Source: Dictyophora rubrovolvata (Eukaryota > Basidiomycota > Agaricomycetes > Phallales > Phallaceae). From it: a stretch of 64,000 nucleotides of DNA. The translations under genes were made by a program, and so were the position numbers. The stretch covers positions 2,542,001 through 2,606,000 of the forward strand of contig CP114119.1 of assembly GCA_029959195.1 (NCBI GenBank), given 5' to 3'. Below the pieces are notes generated by a model that did no database searches, was not told where the DNA came from, and saw nothing but the letters and a program-made list of their open reading frames with translations. Below, one piece after another: positions 11,722 through 23,453 of this stretch. Within the stretch, counting starts at the first letter, position 1. Every line of letters starts with the position of its first letter.

Positions 11722-14294
11722 TTAGTTATGACTAGTAACACTCCATTGAGCTAAAGCAACAGAGGGTGGAGTAGCGAAGGAGCTGATGTCGACGTCTGGA
11801 TACTGAGGAGTGAACAGAACTTCCAAAGTACTTTGCCCAGCCGGGATGTTAATGGTGAGAACGAGCACACCTGGATTTGGTTGATCAGGTTGAGGTGGAG
11901 GCGGATCTGTCGGAAGACGTTGCGCTGGCATCGTTCCAAACGTGGCACCTGATGAAGGACTCAAGATTTGGACTGTCAGCTTCTGACCACCAAGAGACAA
12001 AGTCGCAGAGGTCCCGCTTGAATCGATAGAGATAGTGGCATTGGTGTGCATGCGCCATTGACCAGTAGTAGGAGCATCGATTTCGTCTTGTAGAAGAACT
12101 CGCTGCCGGTTATTGATGAAACGTATACCACGCGTTACAGAGTTTCTGAAAGTGGGAATAGCCCAATCAAATGTCATCATACAAGAAAAGAATGAGATAA
12201 CATACGAATTGTTATAAGCCGTAGTCATGTCCGTCACGAAATAGGCAGTAGAGCCATTCGCAACTTGGTAGACGGTGCTAGACCCCTGTACATCTCCAGT
12301 CGTACCGAAGTTCGAGGAAGGATTCGCTGTCACAAGCTGATTTTCCGCGTTCAACAAGAGCGTATTTTGCCCTTCAGTCATTTTACGGTAGTATAACCAC
12401 CGTAGTGAATCTTGTTTTTCTGAAGAGAAATAGCCATCTGAATCGTAATCTGCTGAACCCAATTCACCAGCCCAACGTTGGCCGAGTGCATCAAGGACGA
12501 AATCACCACAATCGAGATCTCCGTGTGTCTGGTGATTGAGCGCCTGACTACACTTCATCGCAATGTACAAGCCAGTGTTGTCCGTCCATGTTGTACGTGC
12601 AGAAAACCAACTATCAAAGGGATTGCTGAAATCACGGTCAAGAGCAAGACCATCCCACCATGCCCCATAAACGTTAGGTTGATACCAAAACATTGCTGTG
12701 GGTTCGGCAGCATCTTGTTGATCGCGCTGGTGAAGTATATACCTCGATATGTTGAAATAATTACCAAAGAATAACATTGCGTTAGAGGTGGTACTGTATT
12801 TGTTTGGTCCGTGATCGCCGTAGTTGAATAAGGATGTCATGCCCTGGGTGTAGATATGGAAATAACCCGTCAGTTGAAGCGAGGGATTGGTACTAAGCAT
12901 GCCAAAAGCATCTTGGCTGCCAGTAGCCGTCTGCAGAGCACTACCCATCTCTGCCGCAGCCGTCGTACCGAAATACCAATAATTAGCGGTCTCAGTCCAC
13001 GAGCCATCTTCGGCAACACCAAAGATACAGTTTTGGACAGCATTTGGTATGGATTTAGCTAAAACATCCCTGGAAACACTTGTCGGGTCTTCGTCAAGGA
13101 TGGCGAGCGCACCCATGGTTATGCCGGCGTTGCAGACGCAGTTCCAATTTCCAGTGATGTTGTTCGACCACCAACCGATGTCAAGATTCGTATAAGCTTC
13201 CAGACCGAAATTGAGGCCATTTGATATCATACTCCACATGAGCGCGGTGCGACGTTCAGTAGTCCAGTAGTCGTAGAACCAGTCATAACCAAATGCGAAT
13301 GCGGCAGTCATTTCGGCTAAATCGAGGAAGTGTTTAGAGTTCCAGGGATCCACTTCAGGACCCCAAGGAGTGCTACCGTTGCCTGCCACGGTCTGTTGAA
13401 AATCTGAATACATCTACATCAAAGGTTTTAAGAAAAAGGGTACCTCGAGTTCGGTCCATGCCCGTTCCGCCCACTTGGTATCATTTGTCATGCGGTAGGC
13501 ATATCCCCAAATCTTTATACGTTCTTTCACTTGACGACAAGGATCCAAAATACCGCTCAGTGTAAGAGCGCCATCAACAACGTAGGGAACAGGAGGTTGA
13601 TTGAACCAGTCTGAAGCATTACCCATAATGGTATCATTCCATTCAGCTAAGTAAGGATCCTGTCGTATTAACGCAGGGAGAGCGTCCCATTTGTATTGCG
13701 GAGCAATGATACGAGGATGATCCGGGCGAAGTTGTGTGGGTGCTGGAGAGGCGGGTTGGAAGGTTTCCGTAGGCCATGACAACTGAGGATTAGAAGTAAA
13801 CGTAGGCACAGTGAATAAGGCAGTATTGGTCTGTAATGCATAGTTAACTCAATGTAATGACGAACATACAAACGGACATAACGTACAGTCTTCGGATAAA
13901 CAGGCAGCTCGTATGTATCCGTTGCCACAGGGAAGACAGCAAGGCCGTCGAGACCAGTTTTTCCCGGACCAGCGGGACTACCGTTAGGAGAGTTTGAAGA
14001 ACCAGGAGAGCTTGCTATTGCACTCGATTTCTTTGACTTGCGACTTGCAACGACACCCGCAACGATTGCAGCAATGGCGACCACGACTAGAATAGGCAAA
14101 CCAAATTTAATCCATGAGCTAATTCCTTTCTTTTTCTGGGGGAAGCTAGCAGAGTTATGGTATCCTTCGGCATATTTGGTTTCCGGGTAAGGCGTGGTGG
14201 GTGTGTCGTGAAAATTTGCGTTGGAGTAATTTTGTTGAAATCCGGCTTGATTAAGAGGAATATTCGAGGAATCGTATGAACCGCGGTCCACCAT
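11722..14294 (-). CDS. Membrane-anchored heparinase II/III-like protein
   Basis: Four exons give about 801 residues. The N-terminus is cytoplasmic and Tyr/Pro-rich (MVDRGSYDSSNIPLNQAGF), followed by a signal-anchor helix (FGLPILVVVAIAAIVAGVVA) and a Ser/Gly/Pro linker, so it should be a type II membrane protein. The outer part has the alpha/alpha barrel of the polysaccharide-lyase/heparinase fold (AERAWTELE, FLDLAEMTAAFAFGYDW, NWNCVCNAGITMGALAIL, DGSWTETANYWYFGTTA, FNYGDHGPNKYSTTSNAM) and the heparinase II/III C-terminal motif (NHQTHGDLDCGDFVLDALG, WAGELGSADYDSDGYF). It probably cleaves a uronic-acid polysaccharide; the substrate is unknown. Introns are 13831-13886, 13393-13443 and 12146-12205; the last is 60 nt with no in-frame stop, so naive translation reads through it. 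Confidence 0.8.
12146..12205 (-). other. In-frame 60-nt (3n) intron without a stop codon
   Basis: On the minus strand it begins GTATGTTATC and ends CCACTTTCAG. Both flanks are coding (TTAYNN before, NSVTRGIRF after). Because it is a multiple of three and stop-free, its retention would add 20 residues. Confidence 0.6.
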
Positions 14295-14556
14295 TTTTTA
14301 GAAGTAGGAAAGTTTGACAAAAAGAATGGAAGGAGCGACTATGGTTTCGACCGAAAGTCACAACACGAGAATAATGGAAGAGGAGGAGGGGGAAGGAGTG
14401 AGAGACTGTGACAAACAAGCGCTTTTGTAAAAGCTACATTCAATTTCCGACTGCGGTATTGTGATCGTCACGACATGCATGTTGTGCTATTTTAGACTAG
14501 ATGTAAATATAGATAGATACTATGTATGTATGTGCAAGTGTGTATGTATATGACGA

Positions 14557-17500
14557 CTATGCTTTTTTCCTCTTCTTTCCCACACTCAGCGGGCTCTCCG
14601 TTTCGTAGACTATTTCTCGGTCGGAGTGTTGTTTCCCGTTAACCGTTTTATGGGGTGAAATCGAAGAGGCTTTTGGTGCATTTGGTGCATGACTGGCGCC
14701 GTTCGTCGGTTTTGAAACGCCATTCCCATTCAGGCGTGTCTGTGATGGGAGAGTAGTTTTAGAAGCTGTTTTTGACATTATATTTTTAGAAAGCTCGGCG
14801 CACAGACAAATTTTTTGCTTACAGAATGCATCGCCTTTAAATAGCTCAACCAGTTCTTGCATATCCTCGCTTGAAAGCGCTGGCTGAGGAATACTGTTTA
14901 CATCCGTCATCGGTGTATCATCATCATCTTCTCTCGGTTGCTCAACATTTTTGCCGCGTGGCTCCACCGTGGGTTCCGGTGTCCGTTCGTGTAACAAAGC
15001 CTTCAGGATCGACGGATACAACGCGCTTATTGGTGGTAGTTGATGTGAGGGTGCATCGAACACACCGCCCAACTTTGAGGTGTTCGCGTAATAGCGATTA
15101 GAAGCGGAATATGGAGTAGTCTGCGGCGCTTGCGGAGGGGGCTTATCAAAGGCCGTAGCACCGAACATGTCTTGGAAAAGCGACTTTGTTTCTGGGGTAG
15201 TGTAGCTGATCTCCTTAGCCGAAGCACCTTCGTCTTGAGATATGTGAAGTTCATCCCCACATACGACGCTCTCCCAATTGTAGGTAATCCCAATGACGCT
15301 AAAATCTCTTCTGGTGGCTCCAAATGGATACCACAGAGCATTCTTCAACCTGAAGGGCAATGTCCGAGCGTATTTTATCATAGGACTTGTCGTCATGAAC
15401 TTGTACACTTCCGTTAAATCATCTTGATTGGTAAATAGAACGACAAACGAGTCTTGCTTGGGGTGCGGGATAACGTGGTGTATCGTATGGGGAACGAGCC
15501 ATTGCCACCGGACTACGTCAATACCCATTAGGATGTGAATTATGACCTCGGAGTGCCAGTGCTTACCAGTCAAAGCAACTAGATCCCACAAATGAACCAT
15601 ACGATTATCTGTAATGACGAAATATTGTCCAGTTTCCCCGATGAAAGCCATATGCCAAACGTTCCGGAGATCAGGGCATGTGAGAGCAGTCCGAACACTA
15701 CTGCTTGCCACGTCGTATATGACTGCATATAGATCATAACTGACGGCTATCAACGATCCATCGGAAGAGTAGACTACATTTGAAGGCATCTTCGAACGAT
15801 ATCCAAACGTTGAACGGCATACCCAGTATTCTATTATTAACCATTATATTACCTTTTTTCTTAAGCATAAACCGACAAGAAGGCTTACCCTCTTTCCCAG
15901 CTTTCGACTTGATCGATCTAATCCGCCATGTCTTTACATTGCGGTCTTCGCCACACGTGACAAGGTAGGGACTAGCATCGGGATTGGAAGGTATAAATTC
16001 CATGGCAACTACACGATGTGCACCGTGAGGACGGTCTGTCCTGCTATTCAAATTCCAAGTTGATGAAGCTGCATCCCACCGCCAGAACTTGAGGTATACT
16101 TCTCTCCCAAAATCAAGATCGCCGGGACGTCCATCAATTGTAGCCATCCATTTCCCATCGTGGCTTATCACAACGCGGTCAACACGAGATGGGATGATCT
16201 GCTTATCGTCTCGTCTTGAAACCCGGTTCGTCGGGGAGACCTCCAATTCCGAGATGGCGGTAGACGTGGATGGAGAATACACAAGTAAGGAGGAAGGGTG
16301 TGAAGAGGGTAAGACGACAGTTGACGTAAGGGTATGCACAGCCAGCGGAGCGGGACCCGTTCCCCATAACGTAGAGTCTGGTGTGTAAAATAAGCTTCTG
16401 AGAGAAAAGTCAATTTGATAACAACATACTGTGTTTGACTCTAGCAAAACTTTTTGATATCCGGAGAGAACTAGATGCAATCATGACCAATGATCCATCC
16501 GTAAGAACTAGAAGATATTCCTCTTCCGCGTTTTCATGACTCACAACAGCAATGCTGGTGATGGGTGAACCAACTCGAGGTACAAATTCCTTTTTCCCAG
16601 TATGCAATTGCCAGATGACTAGCACGGCTTCCTCCCCCCCGCTCAACAAGTATGCTCCATTAGAGGAGAATGACAAGGAAGAAACAGCATGAGCATGCCA
16701 GTGCAGCATAGTTGTTTGAGCACGCTTGTCCGTCGTTTTGCCCGAGGCGACAAGTGACGAATCCAGGCAATACCAAAGTCGAATTTGGCCTTTTTGATCT
16801 CCAGTTGCAAAGCATTCTTGAGTTGGATGAATAGCAAGACAAGTCAGAGGCTCCTTGGAGAGGAATTCTGTGAAACCTGATTGGAGAGACGACGTTGAAC
16901 AAACATGGGCTTTTGAGCCACCAATAACCACAAGCCACTCTCCAGAAGGAGAAACGGCGAGACCTGTAGGAGATTGTACTTTCCCTACTTTGAGTTTCTC
17001 AAGCGGGCTTTGAACTCGACGTTTAACTGTCGTTTTGGTGGGCGTTAGAATGATGCGGTATACTTTTGAGGCTTCCTTTTTATCTGAAGTGACTTTAAGA
17101 ACGACCGCAGTGAAAGTAAACCTTAGCTCACCTTCTCCTTTTTCCGAAGAAGGTCTTGTTATAACAAAAAAATGATCGGGTTCACGCTCGTGTGCGCACA
17201 TGTGAGTGATAGGTTGCTTGATGTTGAAGGTCGACAATAATACAGCTTCCAAATAATCCCATATTTTGATATATCCATCAAGAGATGCTGATATTAATTG
17301 AAATGCATTTTGGGGGTTGATGAGGATGGATGTGATTTCAGCGTTGTGGTCTGCACTCCGGGAAGACGAAGGACCGAGGCCCGAACTGGATGAAAGAGTT
17401 GAAACAACTTTTCCGGTCGTTGTTGAGTAAATTTTAATCGAAGGACCGGATATTAGGAAGAAAAATCTGAATAGAAATGGTCAGAGAAAATCTGCGAGAC

Positions 17501-17802
17501 ACAGGAAGAGTCTCCTACCGATAATCTTTGGTAAATAGTGGTGGAAGCGAGTTAATAGAACTATCGGTCAAAGACGTCCATAACCAACTGGAACTCTTTT
17601 CGACATCAATATGCTCCTCTGGCTGTGGCTTTGAGCTCGAAGGCTCAATGGGTTTAGACTCTAGGGTATTGAGGGACTCCTCTTCCTTTTCCTTCCCTTT
17701 TCGAAGTCGCTTTAACTTTTTGTGGCGAGGTTTCCGTTCACTCGAGGCAATCAGAGGAGTAGAGGAGGTCTCTGCAGCCATGTGCGACGTACCAACCTCC
17801 AT
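14557..17802 (-). CDS. UTP17: WD40 ribosome-biogenesis protein, Utp17/Nan1/WDR75-like
   Basis: A nucleolar WD-repeat protein of the t-UTP part of the small-subunit processome, needed for pre-18S rRNA transcription and processing. Five exons. A Lys-rich N-terminus (RKPRHKKLKRLRKGKEKEEE) precedes PPLFTKDYRFFFLISG, then WD repeats: LISASLDGYIKIWDY, CLAIHPTQECFATGDQKGQI, HAHAVSSLSFSSNGAYLLSG with VLVIWQLHTGKKEFVPRVGS (a WDR75 hallmark), VTCGEDRNVKTWRI, then WVCRSTFGYRSKMPSNVVYS and MVHLWDLVALT in a second propeller. The C-terminus is disordered and basic (GKKRKKA). The start at 17802 is the first ATG in the open frame; the frame stays open farther upstream without an ATG, so a missed 5' exon is possible. 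It is divergent from RAD5. Confidence 0.85.
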
Positions 17803-18339
17803 TTTCGAGGGAAGAGTTTTGGTATTGGTCGTGCGCACAGACGGTAGCAAATTTTTGCTACGATTACGTAAAGCGCTTTTTCCCAATGGACCAATCAGCG
17901 TGAGTCGAAATGCTTCCCAGTCGCTGTCCCTACTAGTACTAAGGACCCATTGAAGAATTTATCTCGTCAGGCAAGACCTTGATCAAAATTGTACCGCGAC
18001 AGTTTTCTGAGATTTATTCATTTGTAGGCCTCTTCAGTGTATAGCTAGTGGCAGCCAAAGCCGGCGCTACTTAATCTTGACTCAATCAGAAGTTGTATTA
18101 CCAGTTGAACCTCCGAACTTGGCTTAGTATCGTGGTCCTGGTAATACTAATATAGTGGGATAGTTAATTAATTTCAAGACTAGTGGCATTCACGTGTTTC
18201 TCTACTTCAGAGATATTGTTAATGGCTTCGTACATAGGATGACAGCCTGGCTGATTCGATCCAGTCTCAGCTTGGTCTCAGCTTTTACGTCGGTTATGGG
18301 CGCGTATTGACGCGTCCCACCCGTGCTTTGATCCTCGAC
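17803..18339. promoter_or_regulatory. Bidirectional promoter region between UTP17 and RAD5
   Basis: About 540 bp separate the two divergent start codons. The part next to UTP17 (to about 17960) keeps the same open frame as its first exon (DSDWEAFRLTLIGPLGKSA on the minus strand) and may be coding if an upstream start exon exists. No operator was recognised. Confidence 0.4.
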
Positions 18340-21300
18340 ATGACCACTCCTGATGTATACCCGTCGAAACCTTGTTTCTTTAGATCAGATTCTGAGAATG
18401 AAGAAGAAGAGAAATATTCGATGCAGGTTGATATTCCAGCCCAGTCTGCAGCTCTGGATGCCGAATCTGCCACTAGCCCTCGGGCCATCACGGTAGCCGA
18501 GGTTTCTGACTCGAAAAAACGTTTGTTTTTCGCAAGCAGTGACGATGAAGAAGATAGCGTGGACATTGATATTGATGCTATACTACAACGACGAGCTAAC
18601 GAAGCCAGAGGTAGTCCAGACCGTCAGACTTCTCCTCCTAGACCACGAGCGTCATCAATAGTATCCTCGGTCAAATCTAGGTCGTCGCCCGCCCCCGTTA
18701 AAAAAAGAAAAGCCACACCTCTTACCGCCAAAGCACCAGTTCCTTCAAACACAAAGACATCGAATAAGCCTGTCAATCAGACTAAAAAGACCGACGGCAA
18801 GCCAACAGCTATGTCCAAGTCCCTTGGATTTGAATCTATGTATGTGGGGTCTTTTCTTGTTCCCAATGCATGGAGTACCTGCAAAGGCCGCGGGTGGGTG
18901 CAAGCGGGAGAGACTATAGAAATTAATCGAACCGACGATGTCAAATATTCGAATAAGACCACGAATGGCGGCCAACTCAAACTGACTTCGATGTTCAAAG
19001 TCAAAGGTCAAACTGCAAAACCTATCAAGAAGGGAAAAGAAGACAATCTTATTAGATTTACCAATTCCCGTGGCTTTGGTTAGTTTAATACGGTCTCATT
19101 CATTCTTTTAGTCTGACCGTTCTTTCATCAGAGATTGGTAGGTTACCTCAAAATATAGCGTCTTGGGTCTCCAAACTGCTCGATCAAAGTACAAATTTGC
19201 TTTTATTACCTGTGTATTGAACCAGGTCCTAATTCTATCTAGAAATTATTGCGTTTAAGCATTGTACGATGGTGGACTGCCCTGAAAGCCTACGTACGGG
19301 TGCTGAGATGCTAATTCAATTACGCGTTTATCTACTGGCAGATGCTTTCAGACCTCAAAAACCCACCATTCCTGAGGAAGAAAACCGTCGCCCAATGTTC
19401 AACGAAGGACAAGAATCTTACGACGAGCAGCAGCTTAGGCAACGAAAATCTTCGTTGCTCCAGCTTTTCAAGGCAGTTGATCTCAAGCCACATATGAAGA
19501 GCACCCTGATGAGGCATTCGGCATCTTCAGCCCAAGTATTAGAGAAGATGACCAAGGACCGACAACAACTTTCGAAGGAAAAAGAGAAAGCTGCCGACCA
19601 ATCTGAGAGCGAGGAAGAGAACGCTGATGAAGTGCTGAATGACACACAGGTTGATATGATCTATAAGAAGTCAGCTCGTTTTCTTTGTGGTTCTACATAA
19701 TTCTTATCTTAATATCTAGAGCTCAGAAGAACGATCAGACCATGGCTGAGATGGAGCCGGCCGACACTTTCACTTTAACGCTGCGACCATATCAAAAACA
19801 GGCCTTAAAGTATGACACCCAGGTTCGAAGGCTAGATTCTGCTTACGATGGCTTTTAGATGGATGGACGCCTTAGAGTGCGGTAAGATGAATGTCCGAGA
19901 TGCCAACTCAATGCACCCCTTGTGGGAAGAGTAAGGAGCTATGTTTGATATGACCCACAAGACTCCCTTACTCTAAATGCATCAGATACCTTTTCCCATA
20001 TGAAGAACTAGCGGACGACATAATTGATGTCACCGAAGAACAAAAACCCTTTTACTTCAACCCTTATTCCGGAGAATTAAGCATGACATTTCCGCGAGCA
20101 GAGAAAAAATGTCGAGGTGGCATTTTAGCGTGAGTTATGACTCAATTGCGCTTTCTCTCTTCCTTAGTTAAGTTTCTTTCTCAGCGACGGTGGGCTTAAC
20201 TTTATACAGCTTCGTGATCGTTTGTTGACTAATGAATTTCTCGATTTCTTTTTTTCTAAACACAGAAAGTAAGCTTGAATTTAACACTTATGCATTGTTC
20301 ATTTAACATTTTTATTAGTGGGAATGGGTAAAACAATTATGATATCCAGCCTTCTTCATACCAGTAGGGACCCGGAAGCTGTAAACGATGGCAGCCACAT
20401 CAACCCTTCCGGAAAACGCCAACTGCGACTTGACGCGTCTGTCCGCCCAGCAGTTGAATATCGCACGAATGTTCCTCCAGTTTTGACACTGATAGTTGCT
20501 CCGACGTCTCTTATTACCCAATGGGCTAGCGAGCTCGAACGATCTAGTGCGCCAGGCAGTATTAATCTACTCGTATGGCACGGCGCGAACCGGGAAGATC
20601 TCGATGCTTTTGCACAGGATGGAAAAATTAACGTCGTAATCACGAGCTACGGCGTATTAGGATCTGAATGGACCCGAAACGAGAGTAGTTCGCGTTACGG
20701 GTCACCGTTATACCAAAGTAAGTGAGAAGTGCGAAACTTTGCGCAACACCTTATTAAGCCCGTCATCAGTCGAGTGGCTTCGTGTTGTATTAGATGAAGC
20801 CCATAATTGCAAATCTCGAAGCAGTCGAACTGCCAAAGCGTGTCATGTACTCAAAGCTCGGAGACGATGGGCTTTGACTGGTTTGTTATTTTTTTTTGTT
20901 TTTATTTTTATTGTTGCCCCCGATGCATCTGAGCGAATCTGGTAGGAACCCCTATTGTCAACAGGCTAGAAGATCTTTATTCACTTTTGTGATGCCTTTT
21001 CGCTCGGCTCAAAAGAATTGAGTGCTTACTATATCGTTTTTTTATAATAGGAAATTTTTGGATTTCACACCATGGTCGGACTATTCCTTCTTCAGATCGT
21101 TCATCACCGTAAGATTTCTTTAAAAAAAACATAGTATTTTCCTTGTCTCTCTAAATCAAAATGATAGATTCCTTTCTTGAATCGAGACCCGAAGGCTATC
21201 GAGATCGTCCAAGTTATCTTAGAGAGCGTTCTGTTACGCCGAGAAAAGAAAATGCGCGATCGCGATGGAAAACCTATAGTCGAACTTCCTATGAAGGAGG

Positions 21301-22966
21301 TATTCAACAATTATTTTTTTTGAAACTGTGGATTTGAACCGACGGTATGACGTATGACCAGGTCACGATTGAACATCTTGAATTCTCCCCTTTGGAACGG
21401 CGAATCTACGACTCTATGTACACAGACGCCAAAAAGAACTTCGAACAATTAAGGGCTAAAGGACTCGTAGGAAAAAACTATACGCACATTCTGGCAATGT
21501 TGATGCGGTATAAAAAATCTTCAGGTCCCTTGTTTTTTTACATGATTCTCAAACGTAATTTCATGATAGGCTCCGCCGTGCAGTCCTCCATCCGAGTTTA
21601 GTGCAATTAAGCAGAGAAGAGAGCATAGCGCCTGAAGGAGACGATGGCGAGTCTCCCATCAGTTTGAAATCATTACTCGAGCAGTTCTCCGGAAAAAGTA
21701 ATATAGACCAGGCGTCGGAGGGGATTTCCAATACTTTTGCTGAAGGTGTATTAACAAATTTGGAAGAAGTCAATCAGCAAGAATGTGCCGTTTGTCTCGA
21801 TCTGATGGAAAACCCTGTGTTGGTGCCAAATTGCTTGCATACATGGTAAGGCCGAATTGTCAGGTTTTACTTATCAAGTTATAAGCACTTCTGTTCTCAG
21901 CTGCAAGCCATGTGTACTCGCCTTTTTGTTAGCCTGCGAGGAGAAAGGTGAAGAAGGGTATTGTCCAGTATGCCGCTCTGGTCCGGTCAAGGTAGTTTCA
22001 TCTTTGGGGGTCGAAAAGACAAACCAAGCTCAGTTCGCTTCAGGAATCCCAATTGTTGGAGGTTGTCAAAAAATATGATAACGGTGGCTCGAATAATCCA
22101 TCTTCTCCATCCGTAGTTCTGCGTAAAAACGATTTTAACTATTCCACAAAATTGAAAGCCTTAATGGAGGATTTGCGTAAGTCCTATGCATGTGCTCATT
22201 ATCTGGATCAAATAACAAAGGGTTTTAAAAAAGGCCGATTGCGAGATCAAGATCCGTGTTTCCGCGTCGTTATTTTTTCTCAATTCACTAGCTTCCTCAA
22301 TTTAATCGAGGTTGTCCTTCGCCGAGATGACTTTATTTTCTACAGGTTCGATGGCGAGATGAACATCAAAAGTAAGGCTCTTGCTGTAGAGGAATTCACC
22401 AAACCATCAAGGAACGGGAAGGTTTTCATAGTTAGCCTGAAAGCTGGAGGTGTCGGTTTGAATGTACGTTTCAATTGACCTTTGGCGATACGCTGCCTGA
22501 TTCTAAAAAAAAATTGACCAACTTGAAGTTAACCGTCGCCGACCATGTTTATATGGTTCGTTTCAACTGTTGATTTAATGGTTGTTCTGTGTTTGACTTT
22601 ATGTTCTGCACAGATGGATTGTTGGTGGAATGCGGCCATTGAGCAGCAAGGTGCGGACTGAGTTATCTTGTGTAAAGTTACGAACACCGAGGAATCAAGG
22701 ACCTTAGCAATCGATCGTGTTCATCGAATTGGACAAGAACGAACCGTCCACGTCAAGCACTTCATCGTGAGTGAATGACTGAAAGAAATAATTTTCATAC
22801 TGAACTGAAGATTTCACTGGTTTAGATATCACATACTATCGAGGACCGAATTCTGCAAATACAGAAACGTAAGACTGCAATTGTCAAGGGCGCTTTGGGC
22901 GGTACACAAGAACAGGGTAAAGAGAGTATGGAGGATTTAAAAATAATGTTTGGAGAAGATGTATGA
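18340..22966 (+). CDS. RAD5: RAD5/HLTF-type helicase and ubiquitin ligase
   Basis: A SWI2/SNF2 ATPase with an embedded RING finger that works in post-replication DNA repair, promoting PCNA polyubiquitination and fork reversal. Domains in order: disordered acidic/basic N-terminus; HIRAN domain ([20 protein letters not shown] to [13 protein letters not shown]); [38 protein letters not shown]; motif I ADEMGMGKT; Ia [18 protein letters not shown]; motif [119 protein letters not shown]. About 18 exons. Start: the only ATG before the acidic N-terminus ([12 protein letters not shown]). Motif I is assembled from a 5-nt and a 3-nt microexon. All catalytic residues are present. Confidence 0.92.
20185..20268 (+). 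other. Tandem microexons (5 nt and 3 nt) encoding SNF2 motif I of RAD5
   Basis: The preceding exon ends at 20129 (GGCATTTTAGC, donor GTGAGT). Exon CGACG (20185-20189) follows acceptor TTTCTCAG and is followed by donor GTGGGC. Exon AAA (20266-20268) lies between acceptor CACAG and a consensus donor GTAAGC. The next exon starts at 20319 (TGGGAATGGG). Joined, they give G-I-L-A-D-E-M-G-M-G-K-T, the canonical motif. Without AAA the frame holds but gives A-D-V-G-M-G-K-T, losing the acidic residue. Confidence 0.7.
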
Positions 22967-23453
22967 CCGTCGAGAGTCAAAATGGTACCTTTTGTTATCT
23001 TTGTTATCCAACGGTGAAACACAGCCATTTTTGTTAGTTTTTCTTGATGTAGCCTCTTTAGAGTATAGGATAAAGCTGCATGTTTGTCATTGCAACCCAG
23101 TTCATTTTCATGTGGAGCTGCACATATAACAGCCAATACCTCAGTACATGTATTTAGGACTGGGAGCAATCGAATTCATAAAAGAATTTAGTCCACAAAT
23201 TTGAAAATAAACTCAACATGGTTCTGTGCGTCTTTATTGATAAGTGAGCAATCCGACGGAGGCTACTCGGAAAGCGAAAAAACCCTTGCAAAGTTCGATG
23301 AAATTTTTGTAGCAGCTGTCGGGTCTCATGAGCGTCTAAACGGAGGCTTACTTTGAGGTGGTTCAAGCTGCGCGTCGACCTCAGGGTACATACGCAAGCC
23401 AATTCCAAACCCCACTTCTCTCACATCCTCGTTTACTTCCCTCGAAGGAAATT
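22967..23453. promoter_or_regulatory. RAD5 3' region and proteasome beta-6 promoter
   Basis: About 490 bp between two genes on the same strand. No gene was recognised. The last 100 bp upstream of the proteasome gene are pyrimidine-rich, as is common for fungal promoters. Confidence 0.4.

Noticed and set aside
13393-13443. A 30-nt intron (13414-13443) in the heparinase-like gene
   Set aside because: A later acceptor (CAACAG, ending at 13393) gives an ordinary 51-nt intron, keeps the frame and removes the in-frame stop, so the ultra-short intron is not needed.
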